Shown here piece by piece: positions 1 to 11,895 of a DNA stretch of 64,000 nt. The translations under genes were made by a program, and so were the position numbers. The DNA is from Bimastos eiseni. Lineage: Eukaryota; Annelida; Clitellata; Crassiclitellata; Lumbricidae. Below the pieces are notes generated by a model that saw only the letters and a program-made list of their open reading frames with translations, did no database searches and was not told the DNA's origin. Numbering within the stretch: the stretch's first letter is position 1; the number at the start of each line of letters is the position of its first letter. The stretch is from the NCBI GenBank assembly GCA_959347315.1, contig OY365806.1:26351515-26415514 (forward strand), read 5' to 3'.

Positions 1-461
1 TTCTCGTTTTCTCTTCTGCTTGATCTCTTTAATTCTTCCTAAATTAATTCCTTCGCTGTTTTCTTCTTGTTCTTCGTTCCCTTCTTCGTTTTTTTCTTAA
101 TCATTTACTTCCTTTAAGTAGACACAGTCAACGACATCAGATTCTAGTGGCTACCAAGACCGTTGAGGTTTGACCTTACTACATAGTAGCCTACATAGTG
201 GTGTCTATATCTAAGGACAAGTTCTAAAGGGGCCACGATCTGGGAATAATAACGATCTACAGTTGTTTTAACGACATATTATGACAGCCTCACACGACAT
301 GAACTGTACTATCAAATATGTATATACTGTAATGTAAGATAGAGCTTGAATTCATAATTATGGTTGAATTGATGCGTTGAACACAGATGTAACAATTAGG
401 TATAATTATGGCAGAATGTTTTGCGTTCTTTTTAGAGACAACAGTCCAGCTTCGTTGAGCC
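1..461. other. 5' flank of the ANK-ROCO gene
   Basis: Starts with about 110 bases of pyrimidine-rich sequence and continues as AT-rich DNA. No coding frame, RNA gene or clear core promoter is visible. An in-frame TGA lies two codons before the ATG at 462, so either the start is here or an upstream exon splices in downstream of that stop. Confidence 0.4.
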
Positions 462-833
462 ATGAATCTGAGACATCTGAAGCTTTGGAAACGCGATCCA
501 AAGCCGGAGATAGTCCTTAAAAGTCCCAGTTCGGACTCTGGCTATTCCGACGTTCCTTCACATCTCTCCAATAGGAACAATACTAAGTCCCGGATTGCCT
601 CCACTGTCGCAGAGCGCATGCGCAGGGTAGAGCCGTCCGCCAACCACGAGAGAGCGCCAAAGTGCGCTTTTGGTACCACTGGATTTCACGCCCCTTGGCG
701 CAATATTGGACATTCTGGAACGAACAAGGCAGTCACTGTGGAGACATTTCTCAAGTTTGTTAAGGAAAGAGATCTCACGTCCATTCAGAATGCCATCCGA
801 GAAAACGGATATGAACTCGAAAGCAGGGATAAT
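462..833 (+). CDS. ANK-ROCO protein, exon 1 (N-terminus and first ankyrin-like unit)
   Basis: Open frame of 124 codons from ATG 462 to a good splice donor (AAT|GTTAGT at 834), phase 0. The first 85 or so residues are Ser- and Arg-rich and look disordered. The last 35 (from AVTVETFLKF) read as the helical part of an ankyrin-type unit ending in ELESRDN. Spliced to 8968 this gives ESRDN-MGRTALHHA, which is exactly the ankyrin repeat spacing and is the best argument that the two exons belong together. The start is the first ATG after an in-frame TGA at 456-458. Seen: frame, donor, repeat continuity. Inferred: that this is the true first coding exon; no transcript evidence is available. Confidence 0.6.
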
Positions 834-1355
834 GTTAGTACTGTAACTCAGTTTTAAACAAAAAACCAGGGGCCTAATTATAATAATATTAATTCTTTTC
901 GATTACGCCGTTCGGTCATAACAATAATAAGCATTATCATTATCATCATCATCGTCGTCGTCGTCATCTTCATCCTCGTTATCATCATTATTACATCAAA
1001 GGTCCTGACTTAGATGCGCCTTGAACACTGAATCTATACTACTAGCACTTGAATCAATTCCTTCTATAATTCCTTATGCTCTGGCAGGTCCTGAAATGAG
1101 GAGGACGACGTAGCCTAGTCATTTGTTGTTCTGGGTCATTAGACAGCAGTAATAATCTAGCATCTGATGTTATTCCAATATTGAAGTTTAAAAGATGCTG
1201 TTTTTATTGCAGTATCTAAAATAATTGTATGGCATTGTTAGGGCCATATTGCGACCGTACATTACTTACCGAAATAACGTACGCGTACCGTTTGCCTACG
1301 CGATGTACGCGTTCCGCGGCGTACGTTATAAATGTCCTTGCAGTTGCATTGTTAT

Positions 1356-1451
1356 AGAAAGATAGAAATGCATGCGTTGATAGATTCTATCAACGCATGC
1401 ATTTCTATCTTTCTGTGCGTATGGAACACCGATTCGGTGTTCCATACGCAC
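1356..1451. repeat. Two abutting perfect palindromes
   Basis: 1356-1414 is a perfect inverted repeat with 29-base arms around a single T at 1385. 1415-1451 follows with no spacer and is a second perfect inverted repeat with 18-base arms around a single T at 1433. Both are centred on GATTC. The arms share no sequence with each other. Either strand could fold into two hairpins with almost no loop. Confidence 0.95.
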
Positions 1452-2629
1452 TTCCTTAGTGAACTTAGTGGTGGCGCTGCATGGAAGCAAAATTCGCAAT
1501 TGCGTACCAAAAGAAAGATAAAAGATCAATTTTTTACGAAATTATGGTACATCTTTCAATATGTTTTTAATGAATATCATGTGCGGAACATACGTATTGC
1601 CGCTATTGCGTACCAAATTTTTAAGGCCAGCACTAAATGAACTCATAACAATTGCGGACAGTACCGTTCGTACGACGTGTGTTACAGAAATAACAACATG
1701 TATAACATAGAGCCTATTTGTACGCTCCATGTGTATACAGTCGGACATTCGCAGGCCAACAACGTTTACGGCTCTGGGTCTCAAGAAAGTCACTTCCCAT
1801 CGTATACAAGATGAGCAAAAAGCATTTAAAAAAGTTATTGAGAGGGTAGTTAGTCATTGTTTTTATAACAAATAATTAACTTTTAGACAAATTGCTTAAA
1901 ATGTAGTTTGACACACGCTGCAGGGTAGTTAGTGACCAACACTGACTTATGACAAGAAGGCTTGCATCATAATTCTGAGGATAATCGTTGTCATTGCCAA
2001 GCAGCGTGGCCTACACATAGAGAGTACGATAAGCTATGAGTCTTAGATACCTAAGCTCGCGGCCGGCTACTCAACCAAATAACTCCAAACTGGGATAATT
2101 TTATGTTTATTTGAGTGCTCACACACCGGAGTTGGGGTTGTTCCCCTCTCTGTCTAGTTGGAACTAACATATTTCTACGCAAATATACATACTTGAACTT
2201 ATTATTCATTTTCTATTCACATAAGTCACATGAACCTCACTAATCATTAATATAATATTTATATAATCTATATGGTAGCTATCAAAGGCTATCTATCATA
2301 GTGTATGATACTGATCATATTAATCGATTTGGATTGCATGCATTTATCGCCATTATACTTGAATACGACCGTATCTGCTGATGTTTTATAATTGACAGCA
2401 GATGAAAATCTAGATTTTCAGGATATATCAGATGACTTCGCTCACTTTGTTGTAATTCTGTCCACAATATTTGGGTCTGTTCTTTATAAGGAACTTCTCA
2501 GCACATCTAGATATCTTATGCCGTGCTTTATTCTTTCTGTGGTGGCAACTGCGATCATTTCCAGTTCACTGTTACCCAATGCCTTACTTTGCAGCCGTGA
2601 TCGAGGCTTGTCCATTAACTATAGAACAC

Positions 2630-3300
2630 GCTGCTCACTTCTGCCTTTAAGGTAATCTATGAACCAATCAAGACAAATGCTTCTAGTCCCACAGTGGTTC
2701 AGTTTCGCAATTAGGATGTCGTGTTTGACCGTATTAAAAGTCTTATAGATTGAGGATAACACCTTTGGAGGATTGGTTGCTGTCTCTGGCGTATGGGATT
2801 TAATTGTACTTTTCTGTGACTGCCATAAAAGTAGAGTGGCATTTCGGAAATCAATGCTGACCTTGATTATTTGCTGCTAAGTATGTCATCATTCTCCTCT
2901 ATATGAATATTTTAAATTGAAAACTATGGCAAAATTGACATTATATGTAGTTACCAGTTTGTCTCTTAACGTCATTTTAAATGTAGTGATTACTTTGGCT
3001 GTTTTTAAGCTATCTGGAGCTATTCTTGTAGCGATAGAGAACTCAATTATCTGTGCTAAAGGCAACGAGATGCAGTAGCTTCAATTTAAGACTTCGCAAT
3101 CTGTGGTTTTAATATCTAATCAAGTCCTTCGCTGTGTGTAGCATGCGGAGCTTTCTTAGGTTGTAATAATCTCGAGTGGCGAAGGTAATTCGATGTCTAT
3201 TGAAGAAGTATATTTATTTTCTTCACTAATTTTGGTCCAATGTTTGCAAAGAGTTCATTAATAAATCTATTAGCTTAGAGGCTTTTATCATTACTTTCAG
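2630..3300 (-). mobile_element. Decayed non-LTR retrotransposon (linker and reverse transcriptase)
   Basis: On the minus strand, near 3290-3225, the frame reads INELFANIGPKLVKKI, the segment typical of the endonuclease-RT linker of LINE ORF2. Further along (about 2880-2640) it reads FNTVKHDILIAKLNHCG followed by LDWFIDYLKGRSEQRV, the RT block usually written AFDTVDHDILLxKL..YG..G..LxWFxxYL.xRxQ.V. The two blocks are in the expected order. Stops and frame changes show it is dead. Clade looks CR1/Jockey/L2-like but cannot be fixed by eye. Confidence 0.75.
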
Positions 3301-4008
3301 CGTCATCTATAATAAAAAGCTATAGGTACAGTGCCATCGAAAATGGCTTGATTACTCTCCAGGTTTTAATCAGGTTTTCCTCACATGCTAGAGTTTTCGT
3401 AGCGTAAATATTGCCTCTGTGCTTCTTTGCAGGTTTAGCTTATTTCTATAGGCTTCAAATTTCGCTCTGCTTTCCAACGAGAGGATTTTAATGGGTTTTT
3501 TATATAGTGGTGCTTTCTATTTGCAAGATTTCAATAAAGCCGTGGTCGTCCAAGGCTACTTGATCATATTAGTTTTAGGCATATATATTATTATCTGTTT
3601 TTAAAATTTCTCATAATGATAATTTCTATGTCAATAACTACTGCGTATTCTAATTTCTAAGTTAATATTCTCCATCTTACATGCTCTATATAAACATCTG
3701 ACCCATCTGACTCGTTAACTGAGTTATTAGATGTGTTTATTGTCATATTATTGACAATTGTTTTCACATGAGTCGGTTTTTTCCAGTAGAGGATGCAGAT
3801 CATTAATTGTCATCCATATATAGGCGGGTGGTCAAATAAATCCTCAGTTATTTTGAAAGTGTATAAGTTATGACTTGGTACATTAGTGAACATGTTATCG
3901 AGCATCTGTGTCTAGTGTGATTCTCGTTGGTCTAAAATGGTTGGCACAAGGCGATGAGATGTAAGCAGATTGAAGAACGTTCTCGTATGGCCATGAGATA
4001 AGCAGACA

Positions 4009-4330
4009 CAGGGCCGTACCGAGCTATAATTGCTCCCTGTGTCTAGCATCAATCTGGCGCCCCCATATTTTGTATTTCGAATATAATATGAAATTTATTA
4101 AAACTCAAGAAATGACTTAACTGGCATAACTCCACCAAGACACTTTCTTAGTTGCACTTTTAAACTGTAATTTTAGTTTTTATTCGTGAATGAAAATAGT
4201 GCCATATTTCAGGAAAGAATGAATTTGTGGAATAGATCTAATAAAAGTTATTCCATCCTGAAATTTGCCCCCCTTCCACATTTGCGCCCTATGCCACGGC
4301 CCCGCTGGCCCCACCCTTGATACGGCCCTG
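4009..4330. mobile_element. hAT-like MITE, copy 1
   Basis: Begins CAGGGCCGTAC and ends GATACGGCCCTG, so the ends are inverted repeats of the CAGGG...CCCTG type seen in hAT non-autonomous elements. Flanks AGCAGACA and AGCAGATG agree at 6 of 8 bases, fitting a decayed 8-bp target duplication. The right end with its 'tttgccccc...tttgcgccctatgccacggc' block matches the copy at 46669-46865. Homology to that copy is strong at both ends and weak in the middle. No transposase is encoded. Confidence 0.75.
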
Positions 4331-4758
4331 AGCAGATGAGATAACATAATAAACAGATCATGTTGTAATCTCCTTTCTGGAAAATGACATAAATTGAGCA
4401 TTAGTTTAGATAGTAAACCACCAAGTTCTAAGTTACATTGGTCGAGATATTTTGCTGGGAGTCTATAAATGACACATATTGTATAACCCTTCCAAGCTGA
4501 TTACTTGATATTAGCAAACTATAGACTTTGAGAAGTGCACTGGTGATTAACTATCCGATCATCCTCAATTATCTGAAATTCACAGCCACTCCTGATGAAT
4601 GAATCTACCCAGACTCCTTACATCGTTGACCTGTCCTTGTGAATAAAGTAGTAGACATGCATATGTTTGACTCAACCAAGTCCTCCTGCAACCAAGTTTC
4701 AGTAATAGAAAGCACTGTTGGCTGGATAAATTGGTGATAAGAGAACGTTAATGTCTGG

Positions 4759-4781
4759 TATATATATATATATATATATAA
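4759..4781. repeat. (TA)n microsatellite
   Basis: About eleven uninterrupted TA units within intron 1. Confidence 0.95.
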
Positions 4782-4972
4782 TTATAACAGTTGATATGCA
4801 TAAGTAAATTTACATATCTTACTAGTACGGCGTTGGTGCGCCTTCTGTTTAGATGTCTTTTGGATCATTTATAACTCACCCTTATCTAGCAGAATTGTGA
4901 GACTATCTTGTTCCGGTTTTCCTGCATGCGTGCCTGTTGCTCTCTGTACGGGCGCTACATATAATGTGTGGA

Positions 4973-5209
4973 CGGTGGCTGATTGGTTAGAGCGGTCGAC
5001 CCGTACCACTCAGTGTGCGCTGAGCGAGCGGGTTCAACCCTCGTCCTAGGAGTCACTATGTATAGGGACCTAGAGCAAGTCCTTCACGCACATTTGCTCT
5101 GCAGTACAACTGCAATTGTGCCGTCGAGGTGTGTGTATTCACTTTTGAGCAAAAGATGTTGGAAGAAGGGCGATATCAAATTTCAGAATAAATAAATACA
5201 TAAATAAGG
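4973..5209 (+). mobile_element. tRNA-derived SINE, copy 1 (intact head)
   Basis: The head is tRNA-like: a box-A-like stretch around TGGTTAGAGCGG (4984-4995) and a box-B-like GGTTCAACCCTCG (5031-5043), the spacing expected of an RNA polymerase III internal promoter. The body continues with 'gagcaagtccttc.cgcaca.ttgctctgcag' and 'gggcgatatcaaat', and it ends in an (AATA)n tail. The same order recurs at 36963-37155 (plus) and at 27386-27625 (minus), which establishes a dispersed family. It is not a functional tRNA gene because the second half does not fold as a cloverleaf. Confidence 0.8.
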
Positions 5210-6049
5210 TACAAGATTATTCGGTAATCTGTTCACACTGTCTGTGTATCTTTCTCTATCAGTCAGAGGATGGTTTTTGAGTCTTAAAGGGGAATATCTT
5301 GCCTTCCTGACACATGTTGCCTCCATCACTCAGAGGGAGATTGACGCCCCTGATGTGTCTGATATTTCTGTATTCGTCCGTATGTCTTTCTGTTTGTTGC
5401 TCTGTCGCTTTGTCTGCCCAACTAATTGTCTTTCCGTTCGCCCATCGGTTGGCTTCACTTGAATGACCTTAAAAAGCGATTGTCATTTTCAACGCGTATT
5501 TTCGACGCAGGAAATTCTCTTCCAGAGGACATTTCCGGAAATTAGTTACAAGACGCTCTTCAATTTCAACTGAAAGAAAAACTAATTACGTCGTAAATTC
5601 ACAAACTGCCAACGAGATCGCTAGTTTATACCGGGCAAGTCGAACTAGTGCACAGCGATTCACTCTGAATTCTAATGTCTGTATAGACCAGATACTAGCA
5701 CAAGCACTGTCGTATTCTTATTCGCTACATACTACATCTCACTTGGATAGTTTGCTTACTTATATTGAACACATAATAATCCAATCTCACACTCTACTTC
5801 TATTTTCGTTTACGGCGTCTCGGGGTCATTCGCTGTTCTGATTATCCTCCTCCACCTTTACTACTTTAGTTCATGCCTTTATACATGTCCTCGAATTGAC
5901 AACTGCAATTGTCATCTCATTGGTATTCCTAAGGTTAGTCTCTGTCCACTTCAACTGGTACTCAACACAACTGCTACACTGACAGTCCAGTCCTCCTTCT
6001 CCAGTGCTCTCTACCTTCATGCATTATGAACTTTATTTCCTCCTCCCGT

Positions 6050-6450
6050 TTTCATTTGAACATTCAGGATACAATATTCCGTGCCCGCTTACAGTTTAAA
6101 ATTCTCATTCTAATCTTGAAGGCGCAGTGAGATCTTATGCAGAAATAGGCCTATCTGGTTGACATAATTCGTTGGCCTCATTCAACTTCCTCCCACGGAC
6201 ACTTCGTTTCGCCAATAGATTTTACCATTTGGTTACCTGTTCTAGAACTGCTATGATCAAGTCTAGAATGAACTCTAGATTCTTTGCTTAAAATGGGTTC
6301 TCTCTTTAGAACGCGCCATCTCTTTCTCATCGCTATAAAATTTTACATGGCAGTCTCTCATCCTCTTTCACTTTTCTCGGAACCTTCATTGGCAACGTTT
6401 AAGAGCGGATCAGCCTAACATAAGGCGCTTTACAAATGCTACGATATTAT
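6050..6450 (+). mobile_element. Decayed LINE 3' part
   Basis: At 6080-6123 the frame reads RARLQFKILILILKA, the remnant of the conserved 'HWLPVxxRIxFKILLLTYKAL' block near the end of LINE ORF2. A tail resembling 'gcgctttacaaatgct..attat' near 6425-6450 is typical of the 3' end of such elements. The frame is broken soon after. Confidence 0.55.
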
Positions 6451-8224
6451 AGACCTACAATATAAGGGGCATTATTTATTTCTGGGCATCATTTATCTCC
6501 CGATGAACTTGTTGTTCTTCATAAACTCTGACCCCACCGAGGTATCTTTTCAGCGATGTACCTTATAGGTGCTACACTAACTGACACGGGGGTGCGCACC
6601 TAAACACACGCGCACACACACACAAACACATTTAACATACAGCGTAGTTTCAATTTAACAACGCTGTTTGATAACGTAAATTATTAGCCCTCTTCCTTTA
6701 TCAAGGCTTGGCACGGTCAGAGTTCAAACAGTGGGGAGTGCAAATCCGCGCGACCCTTAAATACGCGTGTACGGTCCCGTAATGGAAACACTCGTCTACC
6801 ATGTTTATTTACCACAAGACACTTACGTCTAGGCGTTGTGGCCACATTCGTGTTTCAGAATCCAGCAACGACTTCAAAGTGTTTGATTGTCTACGGTGAC
6901 AGTAAAGGGCTCGCGCGTGGATTAGAGCGGTGATTATGATTAGCCGGATGAGACTGAACGGTAATAGGTCGCAGCCAGCGAGACTGCAATGGGATGGGGT
7001 TATACATTGGGTCGTTACTTATGAGACAGGAGGAAGGGCAGGGTGAATGAGAGGAATGACCTTAACGGGATGGAAAGAAAGTATTGGAAGAGGTGAAGGG
7101 AAATGGATAGAAGAGAAGGATAAGAGAGGAGGTGAAGCAGGAAAGGAGGATGAATAGGAGGAGGAGGTTAAGACGGAGGAGACACAGGAGGAGTGATATC
7201 CGATGATGGAATGAGAGAATGTGGGAGGAATGGTAAGAGGAGGAAGAAAAGCAACAAAAGGAGGGATTGAGAAAATATGAGGGGTGGTGAAATTGTATGT
7301 GAAACAAAACGACGAGGAGGCAGAAGAGCAGGTCGACCATAGACGAAATATGTGTAGGAAGAAAATAGTATATGATAAAGGTGTTGTAATATATTGGATA
7401 AATGGCAGCATTATTCTGCAAAAGGAAGAGATTATTTGGAATAGGAACGTATGGAAAGGAAATAATCGCTTCGTCTTATTTTCTTAATTCTAATAAGCAC
7501 CCAATACATACATATACAGGCCTACTATATGCGTTCATACAGACATATACACATACAAATTACATACATATATTGATGTACAATGCACATATAGGCCTAA
7601 GCACCATTATGCACCTCACAGAGCAGTTATCTGCATCAGTATCCATTATGTTAAAGTCTTTAAGAAGAGAACGATATACATAAGCGATATATCTCAGATA
7701 ACTAGAAGAGAAAGCACTTGCGAGTTGCCGAATAGTGCAGACAGTGCCAGACACTCAGAACGTAATCGGATTCTCATCCACGGCGTATTGTGAACATGTT
7801 GTTCGCAGTTTATGGACTACGTAGCGTATCTCGAACTCAGCATCATGTCCAAAAATAAATTGAAAGGCTAGGTTACCAAACTTACCAAAAGCTGCATTTC
7901 TATATTGAAGAACGCAGATTGCGACCCAACGACTTAGTCAAACAACCTAATTCAATCGTGCTTTGAATCTACTTGGACAGTTATTCATGTTTTCCTATGG
8001 CAAAAGATCAGCACGAGTGCATCCTGCTCAGCCATCTCAGCGTCTCAGCAGCATTAGACTCTTATTAAAGAGATTGTCAACAGCGTCCGTCCAGTCCTAT
8101 CTTGGTTCCGAAGTTTATTACAAGACGAAAGCCCAGCATTCGCACAGTCGGCAATCGATTTAGAACATGATCTAAGACAACAATGGACCCACGTCCATCA
8201 TAACCAAAGCACTAAGGACCGCGA

Positions 8225-8413
8225 ATGTAATTAATAAATATAATGATAATAGTAATAACAACACAGTTTTAATAGTAATAGTAATAAATAGTAATAGTAA
8301 TAATAACACATTTTTTAATAGTAATAGTAATAAATAGTAATAATAACAAAAACACAGTTTTTAGCTTTAGTTTCATCAAGCCTGAAGGATTATTTCTACC
8401 TCGGACAAAAAAA

Positions 8414-8453
<40 letters not shown>

Positions 8454-8600
8454 TAATGACAATAATAATAATCATAATAACAATAATAACAACAACAATA
8501 ATAGGGCCTAATACTATTAATAATAATAGCAACAATAATAATAATAGCAGCAATAACAACAACCACAATGGTAATCATGGTGATAGTAAAAATAATTAGT
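8225..8600. repeat. AT-rich trinucleotide and 50-mer repeat block
   Basis: Two to three imperfect tandem copies of a unit of roughly 50 bases (AATAGTAATAGTAATAA... plus ACACAnTTTTT) at 8260-8360, then runs of AAT/AAC trinucleotides to about 8570. The poly-Leu, poly-Ile and poly-Tyr frames here are artefacts of the repeat. Confidence 0.85.
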
Positions 8601-8967
8601 AAATATATAAATACATACATACTTAGGTGCACCTATGGTTTCTATACATGCATGCATGAATACACACACGGAATTCAAACATAGATGTATACAAACAGAT
8701 AATATCCATGCTTACGTACGACGTCGTACAAACATAGGCCTACGTAGCCAAATACACACCAACGTACAAGTGTACATTCATACATGCATACACGCACAAT
8801 GGTGTTTTGCATAGAGATATTTGCATGAAAACATGCATACTTACATGTATATCTGCATCAGCTTATTTTTCCTTACCTTATAATATTACGTGGCCTCATC
8901 TTACCTTGCCTCATCTTACCTTGCATCGCCTTGAGTATCTTATGTGGTCTGAATACAATCATTTCAG

Positions 8968-9078
8968 ATGGGTCGAACCGCTCTTCACCACGCTCTACTC
9001 AACGGTTTGTCGGAGAATAATCTTTCCATCTTTCGCCAGCTGTTGCTTTACGGTGCAGATCCTCACGCCAAGGACTCG
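8968..9078 (+). CDS. ANK-ROCO protein, exon 2 (ankyrin repeat)
   Basis: Exon of exactly 37 codons, phase 0 at both ends, bordered by ATTTCAG and GTTAGT. It encodes one ankyrin unit: GRTALHHALLNG is the TPLHxAxxxG helix, IFRQLLLYGADPHAKD is the second helix and loop (LLxxGADxxxxD). A slightly longer first loop (LSENN) accounts for the length. It is too short to stand out as a long open frame and was found by matching the splice phase to exon 1. Ankyrin repeats bind protein partners; the partner here is unknown. Confidence 0.75.
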
Positions 9079-9462
9079 GTTAGTGGATACAGACTCTGAT
9101 GGATGAACAAACAGTTATTTTAGATACCTTTAAAACATGTACATCCGACGCCAAATATGCCGCTTGATCGATTCCTTATTTTGAAAACTCCTCTGCTGGT
9201 TGCACTCTGCCAGTGCCAGTCCCAAGACAGGATAAAGGAGGAGGACAAGTTATCACACTGTGTCGTTAAACTGCAACTACCTACCTATACCTTATTTTGA
9301 AGGACACTCGTTTCCTGCGACCTGTACTTAACAACTTACTTCAAAGGTTAGGCCTACTTAACAAATTTGATTCTGTAAACTAAATGTTGCATGGATTGCT
9401 GTTTTGTTTTAAGAACATTTGGCTTTGGCGCCCATTTCGATGGTCCGATTTTCCCTCAAAAG

Positions 9463-9594
9463 CGCAGAATTGGTAATTTGCTCTTTAACATGCATTCGGT
9501 GGGTTATGTCAACATCGTGTCGGTCATTCTTCGGACCGGAACTGAACCGGCCGACGCCGGAAGTTGCCGAATGACAGCGCTTGAGTTATCCAGT
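9463..9594 (+). CDS. ANK-ROCO protein, exon 3 (divergent ankyrin repeat)
   Basis: After a pyrimidine-rich acceptor (TTCCCTCAAAAG) the frame reads RRIGNLLFNMHSVGYVNIVS, then VILRTGTEP...CRMTALELSS. This is ankyrin-like: GYVNIVSVILRTG matches the GHxxIVxxLLxxG half, and MTALELS begins the next unit. The acceptor and phase fit exon 2. The donor is the weak point: I chose AGT|GTGGAC at 9595 because it is the last phase-0 GT before the frame closes, but it is a poor consensus. The open frame itself continues to 9675. Conserved Ala/His of the TPLHxA motif are replaced by NLLFNM. Confidence 0.55.
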
Positions 9595-10118
9595 GTGGAC
9601 AACTGGAGGGCAAAGGGAAGAGACACCAATGGAGCGACACGCGATCAATTTATGAGTCAGCATATTGGACAATGACGTCGTTTTTGTGATTTTATATTGA
9701 AATGATGTCCTTTATGACTGCCTGTTTTCGTGTGTGTCTGTCAGTGCTTATGTATGTGTGTATCTGCCTGTCTGTGTTTGTAATTGCACGCATGTCCGTC
9801 TATGTCGAGACATCTGTATCTATGAATGCATGTATATGCATGCGTTGACAGATATGCACATGTATGTATGCATTATGCATCTATATTTGCATGTCAAATT
9901 TCAAGAGAGACATTGTGTTTGTATGTATGTAAGTGTGTATGCATAATGTATATATATTTTTACGCATGTATGTATATATATATATACATCTCAATCCCAA
10001 AAGAGTCCCTTCCACAGTTGATATAGGATGTTCATAATTATGCCATCATTTAATTAAGCATTTTCAACAAGTTAAGGATTGTAGATTTAATTTCCGAATT
10101 ATGGTTGTGGCATTTCAG

Positions 10119-10241
10119 ACGTTGGGTCGTGAGACTGTGCTTCACGTGGCAATTCGACTGGGTCATCTCGATGCAATCAAGGCGATTCTAGACAGTCCAG
10201 GCTTAGACCTAGTCGCCTGCAGCTCAATGCAGAGGCAAAAG
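10119..10241 (+). CDS. ANK-ROCO protein, exon 4 (ankyrin repeat)
   Basis: Exon of 41 codons, phase 0, with acceptor CATTTCAG and donor AAG|GTATTT. It encodes LGRETVLHVAIRLGHLDAIK followed by AILDSPGLDLVACSS, a clear ankyrin repeat (TxLHxAxxxGHxxxxxxLL). The unit ends with MQRQK. The next ankyrin unit, if there is one, has not been located in the following 18 kb; phase 0 permits direct splicing to 28503. Confidence 0.75.
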
Positions 10242-11714
10242 GTATTTCTTTCGTTATTATAATTGTGTACGGCTATGTTTCCCGACTGGCTGTCTCAGTC
10301 TCTCATCGTGTACAAATGCCATGTACCGTTCTATTGACGTCCCATAATCAGCGAGAGTTCGTATCTGCTACGAAGCAGATTGGGCAGAATGTGCGGTGTG
10401 CTCGGTCGTCAACCACTCCCCTCGCGGGAAAAAACTCATAATAAAATTAAGAAATGGCACGTTACAGTCTGGCACCAGATTCCCTTCTGAGAAATATCTA
10501 GTGTGGGCCATGAAATGTTTTGCTTGAAGATTTAAAGGCAAGAAATTAAATGAAAACTTCGATACAGCCTAGTGTGATGTAGTTTGCCAGCCAAAAGCCA
10601 GTCTCGGAAATCACAGTTTATTACGAGGCAAGAACTTGAACGGTAGGGTTAAACCGTTATAGTTAGTTATCTGGGTTCTGTTAACAATTGGAGTCTTTTG
10701 AAAATATCGCCGTTATTTTTTTCATTGATTGTGCATGTTTTTTGGGCAGAGTGCTTCAGAAGTGGAATAGACCTTGGCTTATACCAGAACAGCATTTGAA
10801 CAATGGACATAAGTAACAGACTATAATAAACAGCTCTTTATAATTCAATGGTCAATAGAACATGTCAAAAATTGGCAAAGACTGAATGGAAAGACACATT
10901 AAAATGGTAATAAATGTATATGAGGCTATATGTTTAGGTATGTAAAATTGTACATATTTGAGTATGTAAACATATAGACACTCACTATATCGTCTGTTAT
11001 TTTAATACCTGCCAGATCATTTATATATATGTATAAATCTGAGGAGGGTTTTTGAAGTATTTCGACAGACAATGTACAATAAGCAGAGATGAAGCCTATG
11101 TCAATGTGTTGCAACAAAGTATCAATCAACGTCTGATAAGCAAATGCATGAAATGTTTGTACGCATTGACCTCCATAAGAATGACTGAATATACATTCCT
11201 CCGTCGGTTGCTTTGTCTGTGCCCATGTGCGTTTGTCTGGGCATCTGTCAGCCTACCTGTCTATCAGTCTTCCAGTATGCGTGCCTGTGCGTCAATGGCT
11301 CTGTTTAGGCCAAATGCCCCTTTGTCGTTATCTGGGAATGTCTGTCGGTCAGTCTCTCTGTCCATCTGTATGTCTATCTGTCTCGCTGTCTGTCTAACTC
11401 TTCCAATTGCCTTAATACCGTTTCATCAAGTCGCGTTCAACGGCGTCGACAAGATGTCGTCTGTCGTGTCGTGTGCGCATGCGCCGCAGATGGTTGGTCT
11501 CCATCCGACCCGTTATTGCTGTCCATCGCTCGATTAATTTTTCGACCCGTTTGGTTCATCAACTTTGACCTTGGACAGCAATCCGCTGACCCCTTCAAGT
11601 CTCCGCCCCAGAGGGGCTAGATGGGAATGTTTAATGTCTGTAGGCGGAGGGGTTGATCCAGTCGGCACGGAAGATAATTGGATGGGATAGAGTTACTGGT
11701 TGTGCCATGTAAGC

Positions 11715-11716
<2 letters not shown>

Positions 11717-11754
<38 letters not shown>

Positions 11755-11895
11755 GAAAGAGACTGACAGACAGAGACAGACAGACAGAGACAGACAGACA
11801 GAGACAGACAGACAGAGACAGACAGACAGACATAGACACAGACAGATAGAGATAAAGAGAGAGAGAGACAGAGAAAGAGAGAGCGAGAGAGCGGT
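11717..11895. repeat. (GA)n and (GACA)n microsatellite
   Basis: GA dinucleotides at 11717-11765, then GACAGACA/GAGACAGA mixtures to about 11840, then GA again. Purine strand is plus. Opposite-strand frames rich in Leu-Ser are artefacts. Confidence 0.95.

Larger units (their letters stand above)
834..8967 (+). other. Intron 1 of the ANK-ROCO gene
   Basis: GT at 834 and CAG at 8965-8967 are the inferred borders. Besides the repeats listed separately, it holds a purine-rich GGA/GAA tract on the plus strand (about 7020-7290) that opens spurious minus-strand frames, and AT-rich spacer. I see no further exon, and the exon 1-exon 2 protein junction needs none. Confidence 0.5.

Noticed and set aside
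4985..5045. Possible tRNA gene (good A and B boxes)
   Set aside because: Same sequence continues into a 230-bp body and AATA tail repeated at other loci, so it is a SINE head; no cloverleaf.
7019..7421. Two overlapping minus-strand frames of 119-130 residues
   Set aside because: Antisense of a purine-rich tract; low-complexity Ser/Phe/Leu composition and no homologous motif.
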